A DNA stretch of 64,000 nt from Fulvia fulva (Eukaryota; Ascomycota; Dothideomycetes; Mycosphaerellales; Mycosphaerellaceae): NCBI RefSeq assembly GCF_020509005.1, contig NC_063014.1, positions 5,704,001-5,768,000 on the forward strand, read 5' to 3'. Shown here piece after piece: positions 34,353 to 45,400 of this stretch. Each line of letters opens with the position of its first letter. Position 1 is the stretch's first letter. The translations under genes and the position numbers were made by a program. The notes beneath the pieces are model-generated. The model saw only the letters and a list, made by a program, of their open reading frames with translations, did not search any database and was not told the origin of the DNA.

Positions 34353-34842
34353 TCTGTCGAACCGAGGCTAACGCATGGAGAAGAAATATTGAAGCAAAAG
34401 TGAGCTCGGCTCGGCTCCAGAACGACATTGCCATAGGATGGCTCGAACAGGGACTCGATCAGGATTATCGCAGTGTTAGACGATGATCTCGGAGTACAGC
34501 ATATTGGGAATAGCAGGACTACAGACCAAAGCCTGAAGGGCTGGGCCGCGTCATCGCCTCTAAGCAGAGCACACCCCAGCAGATTGGGGAGTGATGTATG
34601 TGTTGCATGGGACGGAAGGAGGAATGGTGTGGCGCGGAGATACCCATATGAGTTTATGCAGCATAGTAGACTGGTGTGAAGCCACATGAATCCTTGTCTT
34701 CCCATTGAGTTCAGCATCTTGTGAAGTGATACCTATGTTTCGCGCTGATCTCGCGTTGTGGCCCGAGCTCAAACTTGAGCAGTCCAAATGTGGGAGTTGC
34801 GATCACGATCTGTAGACAACGACGGCCACGAAGATAACAAAC
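34353..34842. other. Intergenic, no gene seen
   Basis: About 490 bp between two genes in tandem. Contains the dynamitin promoter; nothing distinctive. Confidence 0.3.
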
Positions 34843-36078
34843 ATGGCAGACGAAGACTCACGGAAACACCTGCCAGGCATCGACACAGCACCAGACGTCT
34901 ACGAAACAGGCAACGATGTAGACGACGACACTACGACCAGCACATTCCAAACATCGCAATCCGGCGCAGACAGTGCTGGGAGTGGCTCAGATACCACCGA
35001 GGAAGATGACGATGACTATGGTGTATCCAGAAGGAGACTGTTCCCGCAACGCGCGCGAAGCCGATTTGGCCAACGAAGCCGCAACGTGAGGACAGATGGA
35101 GTAGACTTGAGTGATCGTGTTGACGGGAAGAGGAAGGGGTACAGGGTGAGAAGGCGGCAGTATGATGACGACGACGGCGAAGATGAGAGCCTTGAAGCAC
35201 GGATAGCCAGATTAAGGAGAGAGGTCGAGGAGTGTAAGGCACAGGCGGAGGAGGAGCGGAAGGCTGGCCAAGAAGAGGAGGATGATGATGATGAAGATGG
35301 AGAGAATGACACGACCAAAGAGGTAGACGCTCTGTCTCGCCTTCTAGCGGGTATCGACCTACCACCTACGAACTCTGCTGCGAAACGTGGTCACAGAAGG
35401 AAAAGCTCCGTCTTCCATGATGCACCCACGACATCTTCGCAATCCCAGCCCGAAGCACCTCCAGATGACCAGCCTCTCACACAGATCACGACTTTTGATA
35501 GCAGACTAGCAGCTCTCGAATCAGCACTCGGCGTCTCGAGCATCCTCGACTCAACCACCGAAACTTCGACGCTCTCCACACCGCTCTTACCATCTCTCAC
35601 ACTCCTCGACCAACAGCTCTCAAGCCTCACTACCGCAACTTCCCTATCCGCCCTCGAAGCAGCCACATCCAAGATCCAGAGCCTCAAGGCTCAAGCCGAC
35701 AATCTCTCATCACTCTCAGCCGAAGGCGTAGAAGAAGAAGGCGCGTCCACAACGCTGACACCATCGGACCTGGAGAAGCTACAATCACTATATACTATCC
35801 TCCCGACTTTACAATCACTATCGCCGACTGTGCCAGCTCTGATCATGAGGCTGAGGAGTCTGAATCATATTCACACAGCAGCGGCACAAGCGAGTGATGA
35901 CCTGGAGGCCGTGGAGCAGAGGCAGGCAGAGATGGATCGTGAGTTGAAGATGTGGCGGGAGGGGTTGGAGAAGGTTGAGAAGGCTGTTGTGGATGGGTTG
36001 GAGAGTAATGGTAGAAATGGAGGCATGGTCAAGAAGTGGGTGGAGGAGTTGGAGGGAAGAGTGAAGACGCTCAGATGA
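34843..36078 (+). CDS. Dynactin subunit 2 (dynamitin, p50)
   Basis: Dynamitin is the coiled-coil shoulder subunit of dynactin, the activator of cytoplasmic dynein, needed in fungi for nuclear distribution. The 411-residue intronless protein starts with MADEDSRKHLPGIDTAPDVYET, the family's N-terminal motif. An acidic/basic patch and coiled coils follow at about residues 120-155. The conserved FDSRLAALESALG helix and further C-terminal coiled coils lie at about residues 350-411. Length and order match DCTN2/Jnm1-type proteins of filamentous fungi. Confidence 0.87.
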   Translation: MADEDSRKHLPGIDTAPDVYETGNDVDDDTTTSTFQTSQSGADSAGSGSDTTEEDDDDYGVSRRRLFPQRARSRFGQRSRNVRTDGVDLSDRVDGKRKGYRVRRRQYDDDDGEDESLEARIARLRREVEECKAQAEEERKAGQEEEDDDDEDGENDTTKEVDALSRLLAGIDLPPTNSAAKRGHRRKSSVFHDAPTTSSQSQPEAPPDDQPLTQITTFDSRLAALESALGVSSILDSTTETSTLSTPLLPSLTLLDQQLSSLTTATSLSALEAATSKIQSLKAQADNLSSLSAEGVEEEGASTTLTPSDLEKLQSLYTILPTLQSLSPTVPALIMRLRSLNHIHTAAAQASDDLEAVEQRQAEMDRELKMWREGLEKVEKAVVDGLESNGRNGGMVKKWVEELEGRVKTLR

Positions 36079-38393
36079 GAGACGGGTATCGTACGCAACG
36101 GCAGTGTCGACTGAGGGTTCTCATGGAGCGGTCGGTTGCTCGTGTTACAGATTACTGGACGGTGTCGCTGCTACGACTGGACGCGAGATCGAACGACGCT
36201 TGTATCACTCTCCCATAAGCACTATCACAGACTCCAACATTGAAGATCTATACTCCAAACCCTACCCTGGGTCCATGGTCTTTCTCCCAATGCATCTAAA
36301 TAGCGCCGTCACCAACAACGCACTATCTGGGCGCTGCAGTGCAATCCCGCGACTTAACCTTGGATCACGGGAAGCTCACACGGCAAACATGCACGTGTTC
36401 GCTGCAATCGGAAGTAGACATGTGTCAAATGTGTCAAGCTTTGGCACCAAGCCACACGTGGAGCTTGTTCTTGAGCTTATACCCACGTCTCGGAAGTGCT
36501 ATATAAAGGATCGATGCGCAGGCACTAAGGTTTGGGTCGCTCGGTACCGCGTGCGGAACTCGGCTGAGAGTGAGAGCGATGGACTCGGTGTATGTGGTAT
36601 GGACGAGCAATGCGCAACTAAGCAGGATTCGATGAAGCGCAATCGTTGCTTAACTGTAACACAACGCCAGTGTCGTTGGCGTTCTCCGCGTGTGTGGTCC
36701 CAAAATTTCGCTCGATCGCCATACACCGAGCTGGCCTAGCTGTAGATGCTACGCGACAATATGAGAAGCTGCGAGAGTTGGTCACTGGAGCCATTGCAGC
36801 GCAAGCTCCCTGTATTGCCGCGGCTGATCATAACTACTGGACCCACGCGATAGCCAGGTTTCATGCCAAACCCTTCCCGAACAATGCCACGATCGAAGTT
36901 GTGATCCTGGGAGCAGCGGGTTTGATTGACCATAAGCACCATGATAGATTGCCTATGTCACGACCGGCTGTCAAGAGACATACAAATCCTCAATTGCTGA
37001 GTGACGAAGTCACGAGCTACGCACCTTGGGCCCCATCATCCTCCACAATCAGCCCCAAGCCCCAGCCGCAGGCAAAGGGCTCTGGGCTGGATACGTTTGT
37101 CGATCCTTAAGCTATAAGTTCATCACCTCTCTAGAGTTTCTCCACAGCCATGCTGAAGCTAACAAGTAGCGCCGGACACTTTTGTCCGCACTGTGGGCAT
37201 AGTGCATGCAATTGCACACGGTCGACAGACAAGCACGGCATGGATACATGCTTTGTCATGTAAGCGAAAGCCTACACTGCTGGCCCATGCTCTCTATTTT
37301 GGAACTTCGTAACTTACTTATACGAACCTGGACAAACACTAAACGGACTAGAGACACTTTCACGTCGATTCCTCCCTACAGTCGTATTGCGGTAGCGTCA
37401 TCAGCAAAGGTCTCAACAGCCCGGTAGGTGGTGTCGATGGGGAGCAGTAAATTGCACAGCCCGTAATGTCATACATGCCGTCGTAGCCGATGACCAAATG
37501 CACAAGAGGCAGGATTCCCGAATACCGAGCGGTTTCCTGTTGTGCTTACTTTATGCGGCTTTGACTTGGCGCAAAATCCTATCGATCGTCAAACATATTG
37601 AACACTTCCGACAGCAACATACGCTACCAGTGGCAGCTGCAAAGCTACATCTTCAATCAAGTCGCCAGTTGGACCACTTTGTGCGCGAAGGAATCCGATG
37701 TCATCGAGCATAGCTACTGACCGGAAATACCTCTATGTATGCCCTGTCAGCCTTTCTGTCAGCCGTCGCACAAGCCCTTTGGTATGGGAATAGCACTTAT
37801 CGAAAGCGAACAAAATCGCCCTGCCTAGGAAATACCGAGCGTTGAACTGTTCTAGATGTGCAAGAGGCCGGATCATTTCGGCGCATCATAGAGGACCACA
37901 TGGCGGCCTCCATGCTCATGGGAGGCCACCATCATAACGGACACAAGCCTCGACGCCAATACTGTTGGCATTGCTTCCTATGTGTCTCCACGAGCTTAGA
38001 CCTGTTAGTTGGAGCTTATTACAGTGACTCTGACGCAAATGAACCAGAAACGGTCAAGCCTTCGACACATGGCTGCACGAGGCATCCTCGAGAGATCTAC
38101 ACGCACAGCCGCAAGGGCACGTTGGTATCGCACATCTCCATGACTGGCTGCGCAGCTTCACCGAGCAACATTAAGCCAACATAAATGATGGTATGAAGGA
38201 TGCAGCGTTGTTGCAATGCAGAGAATCGGCTTCAGTGACATCGAGGGGAAGAGGTCAAGAGGTCAACACAGCGACGACGATGGGGTATATAAATCCCGTT
38301 GTGCTCCTCGAGATTGGGACTCATCATCCAACAATAACCAATTCAATCAACACAACAACCAGAACAACCACCAACCAAACCAAGTCAATCAAC
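36079..38393. other. 2.3-kb gene-poor region
   Basis: No confident gene. A TATATAAAG box at 36500-36508 precedes only weak ORFs. The longest plus ORF (about 36650-37110) has no family resemblance. The 3' end is the promoter of the cysteine-rich protein. Confidence 0.4.
38286..38293 (+). promoter_or_regulatory. TATA box of the cysteine-rich secreted protein gene
   Basis: TATATAAA lies 108 bp before the ATG. The leader between is rich in CAA/CAAC, a common feature of highly expressed fungal transcripts. Confidence 0.6.
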
Positions 38394-38742
38394 ATGTACG
38401 CCCTCAACATCATCGCCGCCTCCTTCGCCATCGTCGGCGCCATGGCCAACAGCATCCCAAGCCAAATGGGCGTCGAAGTCATCCGCGAGAACGGCAACGT
38501 CCTCGTCCGTGAGGTCGTACGTCTTCCCCCGATCCCCTCTTCCAAACCACCACAACCTCTAACGAGCATCACAGGCACACCCACTCAGCAAGCGCGCTTG
38601 CACCAACTGCGTCCACGTTGGTGGCCACTGCATCATCGGCGAGGGCAACTGCTACAGCACCGAGAACGCTCTCTGCACCGATTGCGGCGCCGCTGGCACG
38701 ATCTGTGTTGACCGACAGGGCGGTAGCTGCAGTGCCCCATAA
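38394..38742 (+). CDS. Small secreted cysteine-rich protein with two-fold Cys module
   Basis: Two exons (38394-38516, 38575-38742) joined across a 58-nt intron (GTACGT ... CACAG) give 96 residues. Residues 1-19 form a signal peptide (MYALNIIAASFAIVGAMAN). A pro-region ends in SKR (residues 46-48), a Kex2-type cleavage site. The predicted mature peptide is 48 residues with eight cysteines, at 50, 53, 60, 67, 75, 78, 85 and 93. Spacing is C-x2-C-x6-C-x6-C, then x7, then C-x2-C-x6-C-x7-C, so the peptide is two copies of one module. It has a TATA box and CAA-rich leader. This fits an effector or antimicrobial-type secreted peptide; function is unknown. Confidence 0.75.
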
Positions 38743-39557
38743 GTTACGAGGGCATGGAGGGAATGTATGCATGAATGATGGGATGAAGCGATGGCGACAT
38801 GATGGAATGGGTCACAATCTTTGCTGTATTTTAGAGCTTCAAGCTGCTTTGGCTGCGGATCGATAGGGTCATTGATGAGATCAGTTTTGACATATTCTCG
38901 ATGTCTTCGATCCCTGAACATACTCTAATGCTCTGCCCGACAGATATATCATGTTGGCCTCGGTAGTACTTCATCACGTGCAGCCCTGGTGAAGATCATG
39001 CCCAAGCTTTGCTCAGCAGTCTCGGCGATGCTTGTCCCGATCGCGGGACCACTTTCCCATCATCACTTCCTCCCACTCGTCCCACTGGCGAGATGCCGTC
39101 TCATCATGCATCGCAAGCGCCGCATCAAACACCACACCGCTGATACGAATGGACATATGACGCACCCCGAACGCCGACCACGTTTCGACTAACGCTCAAG
39201 TCGAGCGTGTGAGCCGTTGAAGCAGCAGCACGTTATCACTTCTTGATGAGATGTGGATGCCTTATCTGCGACCAGGCGCCGCATGGCAGCCCGTATGCAG
39301 ACTGCAGCTGCAGTTCGCGGCTATGATCAGCGCCTGCTGCCAGGTACCTAGCAGGAACTTGCCTCTTCAGCCAGCTTGCGAACCAGACTGATCGCCGTGT
39401 GACGTGCCGTGGTATGGAGCATGACGTGGCAGCCATGTTCCTGTCAAGCGATAGCCTGGAGCGTACATGTATATGAGTACACGGTCGTCAAGGACCAGCA
39501 TTCTCCCCTGCTTGAACAGGCACACCTAAGCAGTACCATATCATCACATCTTTCAAC
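38743..39557. other. Intergenic, no gene seen
   Basis: About 815 bp without a gene-like ORF on either strand. Confidence 0.35.
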
Positions 39558-39755
39558 ATGGCTAGCAAATCCAACTTCGTTCGTGGCGCGTTGAAGCGTA
39601 ACCCAAACCACAAGCGTGATGGTCTGAGATCTTACGTCCATGCTATGAATAAATGGGGCTTTGGTTCAACCATCCAAGGTCCATACTGTCGCGTGAATCA
39701 GATTCATCAGCAAGGCCAACAGGCCGTGTTCAAACAGACTGGAAAGAGAGTCTAA
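39558..39755 (+). CDS. Small hypothetical protein
   Basis: A 65-residue basic ORF from ATG 39558 (MASKSNFVRGALKRNPNHKR ... FKQTGKRV). Its codon use is consistent with coding, and an A at -3 precedes the ATG. No signal peptide, membrane segment or known motif. It could be a genuine small protein or a fragment. It lies 190 bp upstream of a truncated dehydrogenase in the same orientation. Confidence 0.35.
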   Translation: MASKSNFVRGALKRNPNHKRDGLRSYVHAMNKWGFGSTIQGPYCRVNQIHQQGQQAVFKQTGKRV

Positions 39756-39949
39756 GACGACTTTATTGCCCCGGCGCAGCCATCGCTGAAGAGAATATAG
39801 CGGCGGAAGAGCCCATGTAAAGGGCCATGTCTACAGATGCATCTGGTCAGACTGGCAACGTCCCTGTATGTACGTCTCATCGTTGTGGGAGGACATGTCA
39901 CTGACCATGCATAGGCTGAGGACATTGAGAACAACGTCGAATATCTAGC

Positions 39950-40559
39950 GGTTTGACGGCGTATGAGTCACCTGTTCCATTCATCAAGCCTGGTGATCGA
40001 GTTCTGATCGATGGCGGCTCAGGCGGCGTGGGAACATTTGCGATTCAGTTCGCCAAGCTCGCTGGTGCGCATGTCACGACTACGTGCTCGGGGAGGAACG
40101 TGGAAGTGTGTAGAGGGCTTGAAGCAGATGTGTTGCTGAACTATACCAAAGCGCCATTTATCGCAACTGAAGAAGCAATCCGAATCCGCTGGACCTTTCA
40201 ATCTCATTATCGACAACATCTGCAATGACTTCGATCTATACTGGAAGATGCACACCATAAGCAAACCAAAGGCGAAGTACATGATGGTGGGTTGGGGACC
40301 GTCGCTGAGCTGCATTGATTTCATCATGCAGGCAACCTTCACTCGGGGCTTTCTGGGTGGTGGACATCATCAGCTACAGGTCTTTGCTGCAGGCAACAAG
40401 ACAGAAGAGCATGGCAAGATCGCGACTTGGATTGCGGAAGGCAAGGTCAAGCCTGTGATCGATTCGAAGTTCTTGATGGAAGATGCTGTGGACGCGTTCC
40501 GCAAGCTGAAGTCTGGCAGAGCAGGGGGGAAGATCGTTGTGGAGGTGGCAGAGAGGTGA
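39950..40559 (+). pseudogene. Truncated zinc-type alcohol dehydrogenase/quinone reductase-like relic
   Basis: Starts abruptly in the middle of an MDR fold: GLTAYESPVPFIKPGDRVLI, then the nucleotide motif GGSGGVGTFAIQFAKLAGAHV. The N-terminal catalytic domain (normally about 120-140 residues) is absent, and no ATG precedes the homologous part. Near 40166 the frame breaks: FIA continues one frame over as LKKQSESAGPFNLIIDNICND and on through KYMMVGWG to a normal MDR C terminus (AGGKIVVEV) at 40559. The frameshift plus truncation indicate a pseudogene. Confidence 0.7.
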
Positions 40560-40718
40560 GGGGGAGAGATGACTGGGTAGTCACGGGATAGCATTGCGTA
40601 TGGGATATTTGGTAAGCAGACGCGAATGAACATTATGATTTTGAGAGGTTAAAGCTACTCGAGCCTGCTCGAGCGCTATTGCTGGTACTGACAACAAAAA
40701 GTACTAATGGCCATCGCT

Positions 40719-41924
40719 TCACGTCTGCGCTGGTTGCATGGATCTTCCTCTCAACACGTCCAAAGACTCTTGCAGAGCTGTCAATAGTGGCATGATACCA
40801 GAATATGCCTTGCCATGGGTATGCTCCATGTGTGCCATGGTGCTGACCGTATGTGCCAGCTGTTGCATGCCGTCAAGCTCATGGTCAATCATCGTGTGCA
40901 GCATTCGCATCTTCAGCTCCGCGGTGTCCAGATTATAGCCTTCAGCCTTGATGCCAGCGGTTGCCAAGCACGGATCATGATCGATTATCGCCAAGATGGC
41001 TTGAAGACAGACCGCGGCTTGTTGCAGCATCACAACAACATTCGTGAGGACTGCTTGCAAGCCATGTGTTGCGCAACCGTAGCAGTCTAATGAGGTCTGT
41101 CCCTTCTGTATCGCCGTGTGAATGACCTGTAGGACTTGATCAAAGTTTGTCCTCGGTAGGCTGACCTGGCATCGGAACAAGGCGGTAATGTCGTCGAGAA
41201 GCATTGAGCATTGGCATGGCAATGATATACCATTCGACTGCATCAACATACTGGGTGTGTTCGCAGCCGTGGAGATCTGCTGGACCCATCGGTGGTCGAC
41301 GTTTGCATCTGCGCCGAAAGCCGGCATATCGGCAACGATCGAAGTGGGCCCGTTCATGAAGTCGATCGCGAAGCTTTGAATTGGCCAAGCGGATGTGCCA
41401 GCAGATTCGGACCAACTACTCTGTGGCAAAGCTGTCGGGGTGAAATATCCTTCATCACCTGAGCCAGCCTGTGGCCCTGATGGCTCATACGGAGAAGTAG
41501 TGCTGTGATTGGACTGAGACGTGTAGCCTGGTGAAGCATCGCACAGTAGATTGCCACATGGAGCAGCCGATGGCATACTGGAGGAGTGATAAAGCTCTGC
41601 AGAAGTGACAGAGACCACTTCAGCAGGCGAATCAATGATCTCTCGGTGTGATCTAGTGTTGGATATCGTGGGAATATGCTCGATGGCCCGTCCGAGGCCA
41701 GCTTCCAGTGATGGGACTGGTGGCGAGCCTTGATGTGGACCAGCAGACTGGCTGATAGATGCGCCGCAACTCTTCGCCTTTCGGTGGCCTTTGGGCTTTC
41801 CCACGGGTCTTCCGGTACTGTATGTACACGTTAAGCCTGCTACAGTGCAGCGGTTGCACACGGGCTTCTCTCCTGCACAGCCTGTCTTCCTCCTATAGCA
41901 CTGGTCGCAAGCAGTAGAGGGCAT
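40719..41924 (-). CDS. Zn2Cys6 transcription factor, AflR-like
   Basis: The 401-residue intronless protein has a binuclear zinc cluster at the very N terminus: C6, C9, C16, C23, C26, C33 (spacing x2, x6, x6, x2, x6). A basic linker follows (KPKGHRKAK), as in fungal Zn2Cys6 regulators. The middle is Ser/Pro-rich. The C-terminal third (GCATHGLQAVLTNVVVMLQQ and following helices with PCLATAGIKAEGY) resembles the AflR-type regulatory domain of secondary-metabolism activators. No biosynthetic gene lies nearby in the window except the broken dehydrogenase, so its targets are unknown. Start ATG 41924 is five residues before the first cysteine. Confidence 0.82.
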   Translation of the reverse strand: MPSTACDQCYRRKTGCAGEKPVCNRCTVAGLTCTYSTGRPVGKPKGHRKAKSCGASISQSAGPHQGSPPVPSLEAGLGRAIEHIPTISNTRSHREIIDSPAEVVSVTSAELYHSSSMPSAAPCGNLLCDASPGYTSQSNHSTTSPYEPSGPQAGSGDEGYFTPTALPQSSWSESAGTSAWPIQSFAIDFMNGPTSIVADMPAFGADANVDHRWVQQISTAANTPSMLMQSNGISLPCQCSMLLDDITALFRCQVSLPRTNFDQVLQVIHTAIQKGQTSLDCYGCATHGLQAVLTNVVVMLQQAAVCLQAILAIIDHDPCLATAGIKAEGYNLDTAELKMRMLHTMIDHELDGMQQLAHTVSTMAHMEHTHGKAYSGIMPLLTALQESLDVLRGRSMQPAQT

Positions 41925-43577
41925 GTTGAAACGAATGACCGTGTAAAGAAGTCTGGATTAAATGGGTTTGTCTGGACTGTGCAACACTGGACTGCAGTGT
42001 ACTTATGACTCAATGTAAACACATCGCTGTGCAGAGCCTGACGCGATCTGGAGGTGGCTTTCCGAATCAGTGGACAGTGGAGAAGAATAGAACATTGCTA
42101 CCCCTGCCGGCCATGTGCGCACGACCAGGACAGCGAGCAGTGCCTGATCGACAGCGAGGATGTTCGGGAACTCTGGTTCAGAACAACATCATTTTAGCCG
42201 AACGAGCTTTCAGGCTGATATGAATCGCAACGTAAGCAGAAGCGTATGGCGACCCGCGGACTTCTTGTTATGCTCGATTTCCAGCTTGGGAGGCGTTGCA
42301 TCCACCATACAGCACAAACGCCTGAGGCATATGTCTCAAGATGAGCAGGTACGCCATCGGAGGCCCGTAGGATACGACCTGGAGGGCATGCCGTTTTGCT
42401 ATGTGTCTCGTCAGCAATAACCAGTCGATCAGAGCACAAAGGACGGAATTGTAATTATCGATCGTTCGGCCGTTTCCGTTTTGCCGGGCAGACCTCTCGC
42501 TGACGCCTTGGCAAGCCGTGGTGTTGGTGTTACGCAACCGATGGCAATCTGCAATGGCAATCTGCAATGGCAATCTGCAAGACGCTGCTAGCTTCATGCT
42601 TGTAATTGTCGTGTGCGCGGTGGGTGCAGGAACGAAGGACTGATGGAACGAGCTTCATCATGATCAAGAGCATTCTCCGGTGCTTGATACAGTCGATCAT
42701 GCGAAAGCTTGTCTATTCAGGGAAAGCTTGGCTCACGAATGAGGAAGTTCTCGAGGAGCCTACCTCGCAGGCCATGGCAGGTCCCAGCACTGGCCTGCCT
42801 GGAAGGAATGCTATTGATACCGAACATCGTGTGAATGAACTCTTAGTGGTTGGTTCTATTCGGAGACTCCGGCTCGGCACTGCGGAAGTAGAAGTATAAG
42901 CGAGCGTGAGATCTTTGATCAAGATGACAACCTTGCCCACTGCTTCCAGAAGCTCCGTTTCGTGTTTCAGTTGGTGACCGAGGTTCGTCAGGTGTCCTCA
43001 TGGCATAAAGACGGCTGCTGATGACTGCCGCGAAGGCGTCGAATTGCTGCTGCATCGAGCGAGATCAGGTCATGAATCCCATCAACGTCGGCAAGTGACC
43101 TCGATGAGGAACGTGATGCGCTTGATCTGCATCACGAAAGGCCAGAAATAGGTGAGAGACCACCGTCTCCGCCATCTGGGTAGGTTCATAATCGGTGCCA
43201 TTCCAGCGTAGTGGGCTGTTCTCCCGTGTCTTGCAAGCGCACGGTGGCGTGCGACGTGGAGTTTCCTGAGTCCTTCAGACTGTAGCCTTAGGTGCGTGAG
43301 GCGTGAGCAGCACAGAGATGCTGTGGCATAGTCGTGCAAGAAGGTCGTTCCTGGGTGTGTGAGGAGTCAGGAGGACGAGTGTTGAAGGATACTGCATCAA
43401 TGTTGGGAAGGAGATGCTTCCGCGGCAGATGGATCTCCTTTGGGGCTAGCGTGTTTTCGACATTCAGTGCAGTGCTCTACACTGCTACAGTACAGCCTAC
43501 GAGCATGTCCACGCCTCTCACACCGCAGACTCAGCAGCGTCCTGACAGTCAAAAGAGGCATTGCCGTCGATGCGGCC
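41925..43577. other. 1.65-kb intergenic region
   Basis: No gene-like ORF. Contains the 13-bp triple tandem repeat at 42541 and the promoters of the regulator (left) and mrp51 (right). Confidence 0.4.
42541..42579. repeat. 13-bp tandem repeat, three perfect copies
   Basis: ATGGCAATCTGCA is repeated three times without mismatch at 42541, 42554 and 42567. It is non-coding, about 600 bp upstream of the Zn2Cys6 gene start. Possibly a slippage product. Confidence 0.9.
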
Positions 43578-45188
43578 ATGTCAAAGTCACTCAATTCGCC
43601 CACAGCGCGACTGCTGCAGTCGTCGCGACTCTTCTCATTGCCACGACCACTACCACAGCCAGCATTAGAGACGGTGACATCGACTGGCATATATCGTGCA
43701 TCCGAAACGGCGACTCTCCCATATCCAACACAACAAGCCATTACCACACCGGCATCATCACAGTTCCGCGGGGACTTCGGTCTAAAGCGCCCTTTACCCT
43801 CGAAAGCCATCAAGGGACGACCGCACCTCCGCATCAGGGCGCAAGACAACAGTGCACACATTACTGACTTCGAGAGTGCATTGAACCATACGCAGACCCA
43901 GGCGAAATGGCAGCAGATGGGTGCGCCCTTGTTAATCAAGGGGAAGCGGGACACCTTTACGAACAACAACAAGTCAATTACCAGTGTCTACGATGCAACC
44001 GTCGACAACACAGATCGAGAGGCTGTAAGGCTGGCCATGTTCCAGTCTAGTGATGCCTCATCGCAATCAAGGAGGAATGGAGTGCCCTCTAGCCAGCCAC
44101 AGGCGACGAAGAGGTGGAAGTATGGTGGACCGTGGATAACGGGCATGCAGGAGGGACAGTTTGCAACGTGGTTGAGTCGCTCAGGTCTACAGGAACGCAA
44201 GAAGGAGTTCCGTACTTTTTTGATCCAGCGCATGCTTGAACGTCGGGTTCGAAATGAGGAGAGAGTACTACGAGAACAGGGCGAGCGACGAGCACTCTCT
44301 GCCGCTCAAAAGGAGACCTTCCGGGCTGAGATCGAGTCGAACTATGACACAGAGCTCAAAAGGCTTCGTGACGAGCATGAGATACAGTTTCTTGGGTCTG
44401 AGATGACGGCTGCCATCTGCGACTTCTTAGATCTACCAGGTATTCGAGGCCAAGTTGGGGCCGGGGATATTGCTGCGACCTCCGCTCTGCAAGACGAGCT
44501 CACATCAGGTCTGGGCGCAAGCGACAGTGGGCCGCCATCGACACATCCAGGAGCTGGTCTTGGACATGTACGAAGCAACGCGGTGATGGAGAACCACCCC
44601 TTCTGGGGACCCCAGGCATATGCTTCACCTGTACTTGCTCGTGTAGTGACACCACGCAACAACTACCAGGGCAGCAGGTATCAGGCGATGATTGGTGTTG
44701 GAGGTGTCGTGACAAACGACCCTGTCGGTAACAGTGGCCGTCAGGACAGGAGGCATGTTGCACCAACCGAATACAACGAGGAAAACATTCCCGAGCAGTA
44801 CCTGGACACTGATCGAATGACAACCGTTATCGACACAGACCTACCGGGCGGTAACAAGACCTGGGTACATCCACAGACCGCACACATCGACGAGCGAGGT
44901 CGGATACGCCTTGATGTTGGCAGAGGCGACCAAGAGGCAATCGCCGTGAAGAGGAACAAGGTTGAGCCTATTCACGAGGCAAGAAGTGCAAGCTCGCGCG
45001 GTCCAGCGCCTTACGCGCCTCAGGCTTCGATTGCCAACTTTGGCACTGCACTGCCTGATATGAGGCGTGCGGGACCCGCTCGCTCGTTGACTACAGGCTT
45101 CGATGAACAGGTTCCTCAAAGGCCACGGCGAGAAAGCGAAACCGCGGCGAAAATCAGAGAACTTCTTGGCAATGCACCGAAGAGGTAG
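43578..45188 (+). CDS. mrp51: Mitochondrial small-subunit ribosomal protein Mrp51
   Basis: Mrp51 is a fungal component of the mitochondrial small ribosomal subunit (bS1m position), important for translation of mRNAs with native leaders. The 536-residue protein starts MSKSLNSPTARLLQSSRLFSLPRPLPQ; this SPTARLLQSSRLFSLPRPLP stretch is the family hallmark. Other conserved parts are KRWKYGGPWITGMQEGQFATWL and NHPFWGPQAYASPVLARVV. ATG 43578 is preferred; the open frame upstream has no ATG. Intronless. Confidence 0.85.
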   Translation: MSKSLNSPTARLLQSSRLFSLPRPLPQPALETVTSTGIYRASETATLPYPTQQAITTPASSQFRGDFGLKRPLPSKAIKGRPHLRIRAQDNSAHITDFESALNHTQTQAKWQQMGAPLLIKGKRDTFTNNNKSITSVYDATVDNTDREAVRLAMFQSSDASSQSRRNGVPSSQPQATKRWKYGGPWITGMQEGQFATWLSRSGLQERKKEFRTFLIQRMLERRVRNEERVLREQGERRALSAAQKETFRAEIESNYDTELKRLRDEHEIQFLGSEMTAAICDFLDLPGIRGQVGAGDIAATSALQDELTSGLGASDSGPPSTHPGAGLGHVRSNAVMENHPFWGPQAYASPVLARVVTPRNNYQGSRYQAMIGVGGVVTNDPVGNSGRQDRRHVAPTEYNEENIPEQYLDTDRMTTVIDTDLPGGNKTWVHPQTAHIDERGRIRLDVGRGDQEAIAVKRNKVEPIHEARSASSRGPAPYAPQASIANFGTALPDMRRAGPARSLTTGFDEQVPQRPRRESETAAKIRELLGNAPKR

Positions 45189-45400
45189 TGCTGTCAGTCG
45201 ATATGTAGTGTACAAATAGACGAAGCTGTCCCTATACAAAAGTCTGCAACGCGATGTTGAGATAAAGATGCCACACATCGGCTTCCATCGGTTTAATACC
45301 TGTCCTGCAGACCCACAAGAAATAGCGTTCCTTCCTCCACCAAAGCCGACCTCACATCACCGCACCACTTCACTCCCCAAACACACTCCTCTACAAATCA

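Noticed and set aside
36500..36640. TATATAAAG box followed by a short ORF
   Set aside because: Downstream ORFs lack protein-like composition and splice signals. A TATA-like string alone is not enough.
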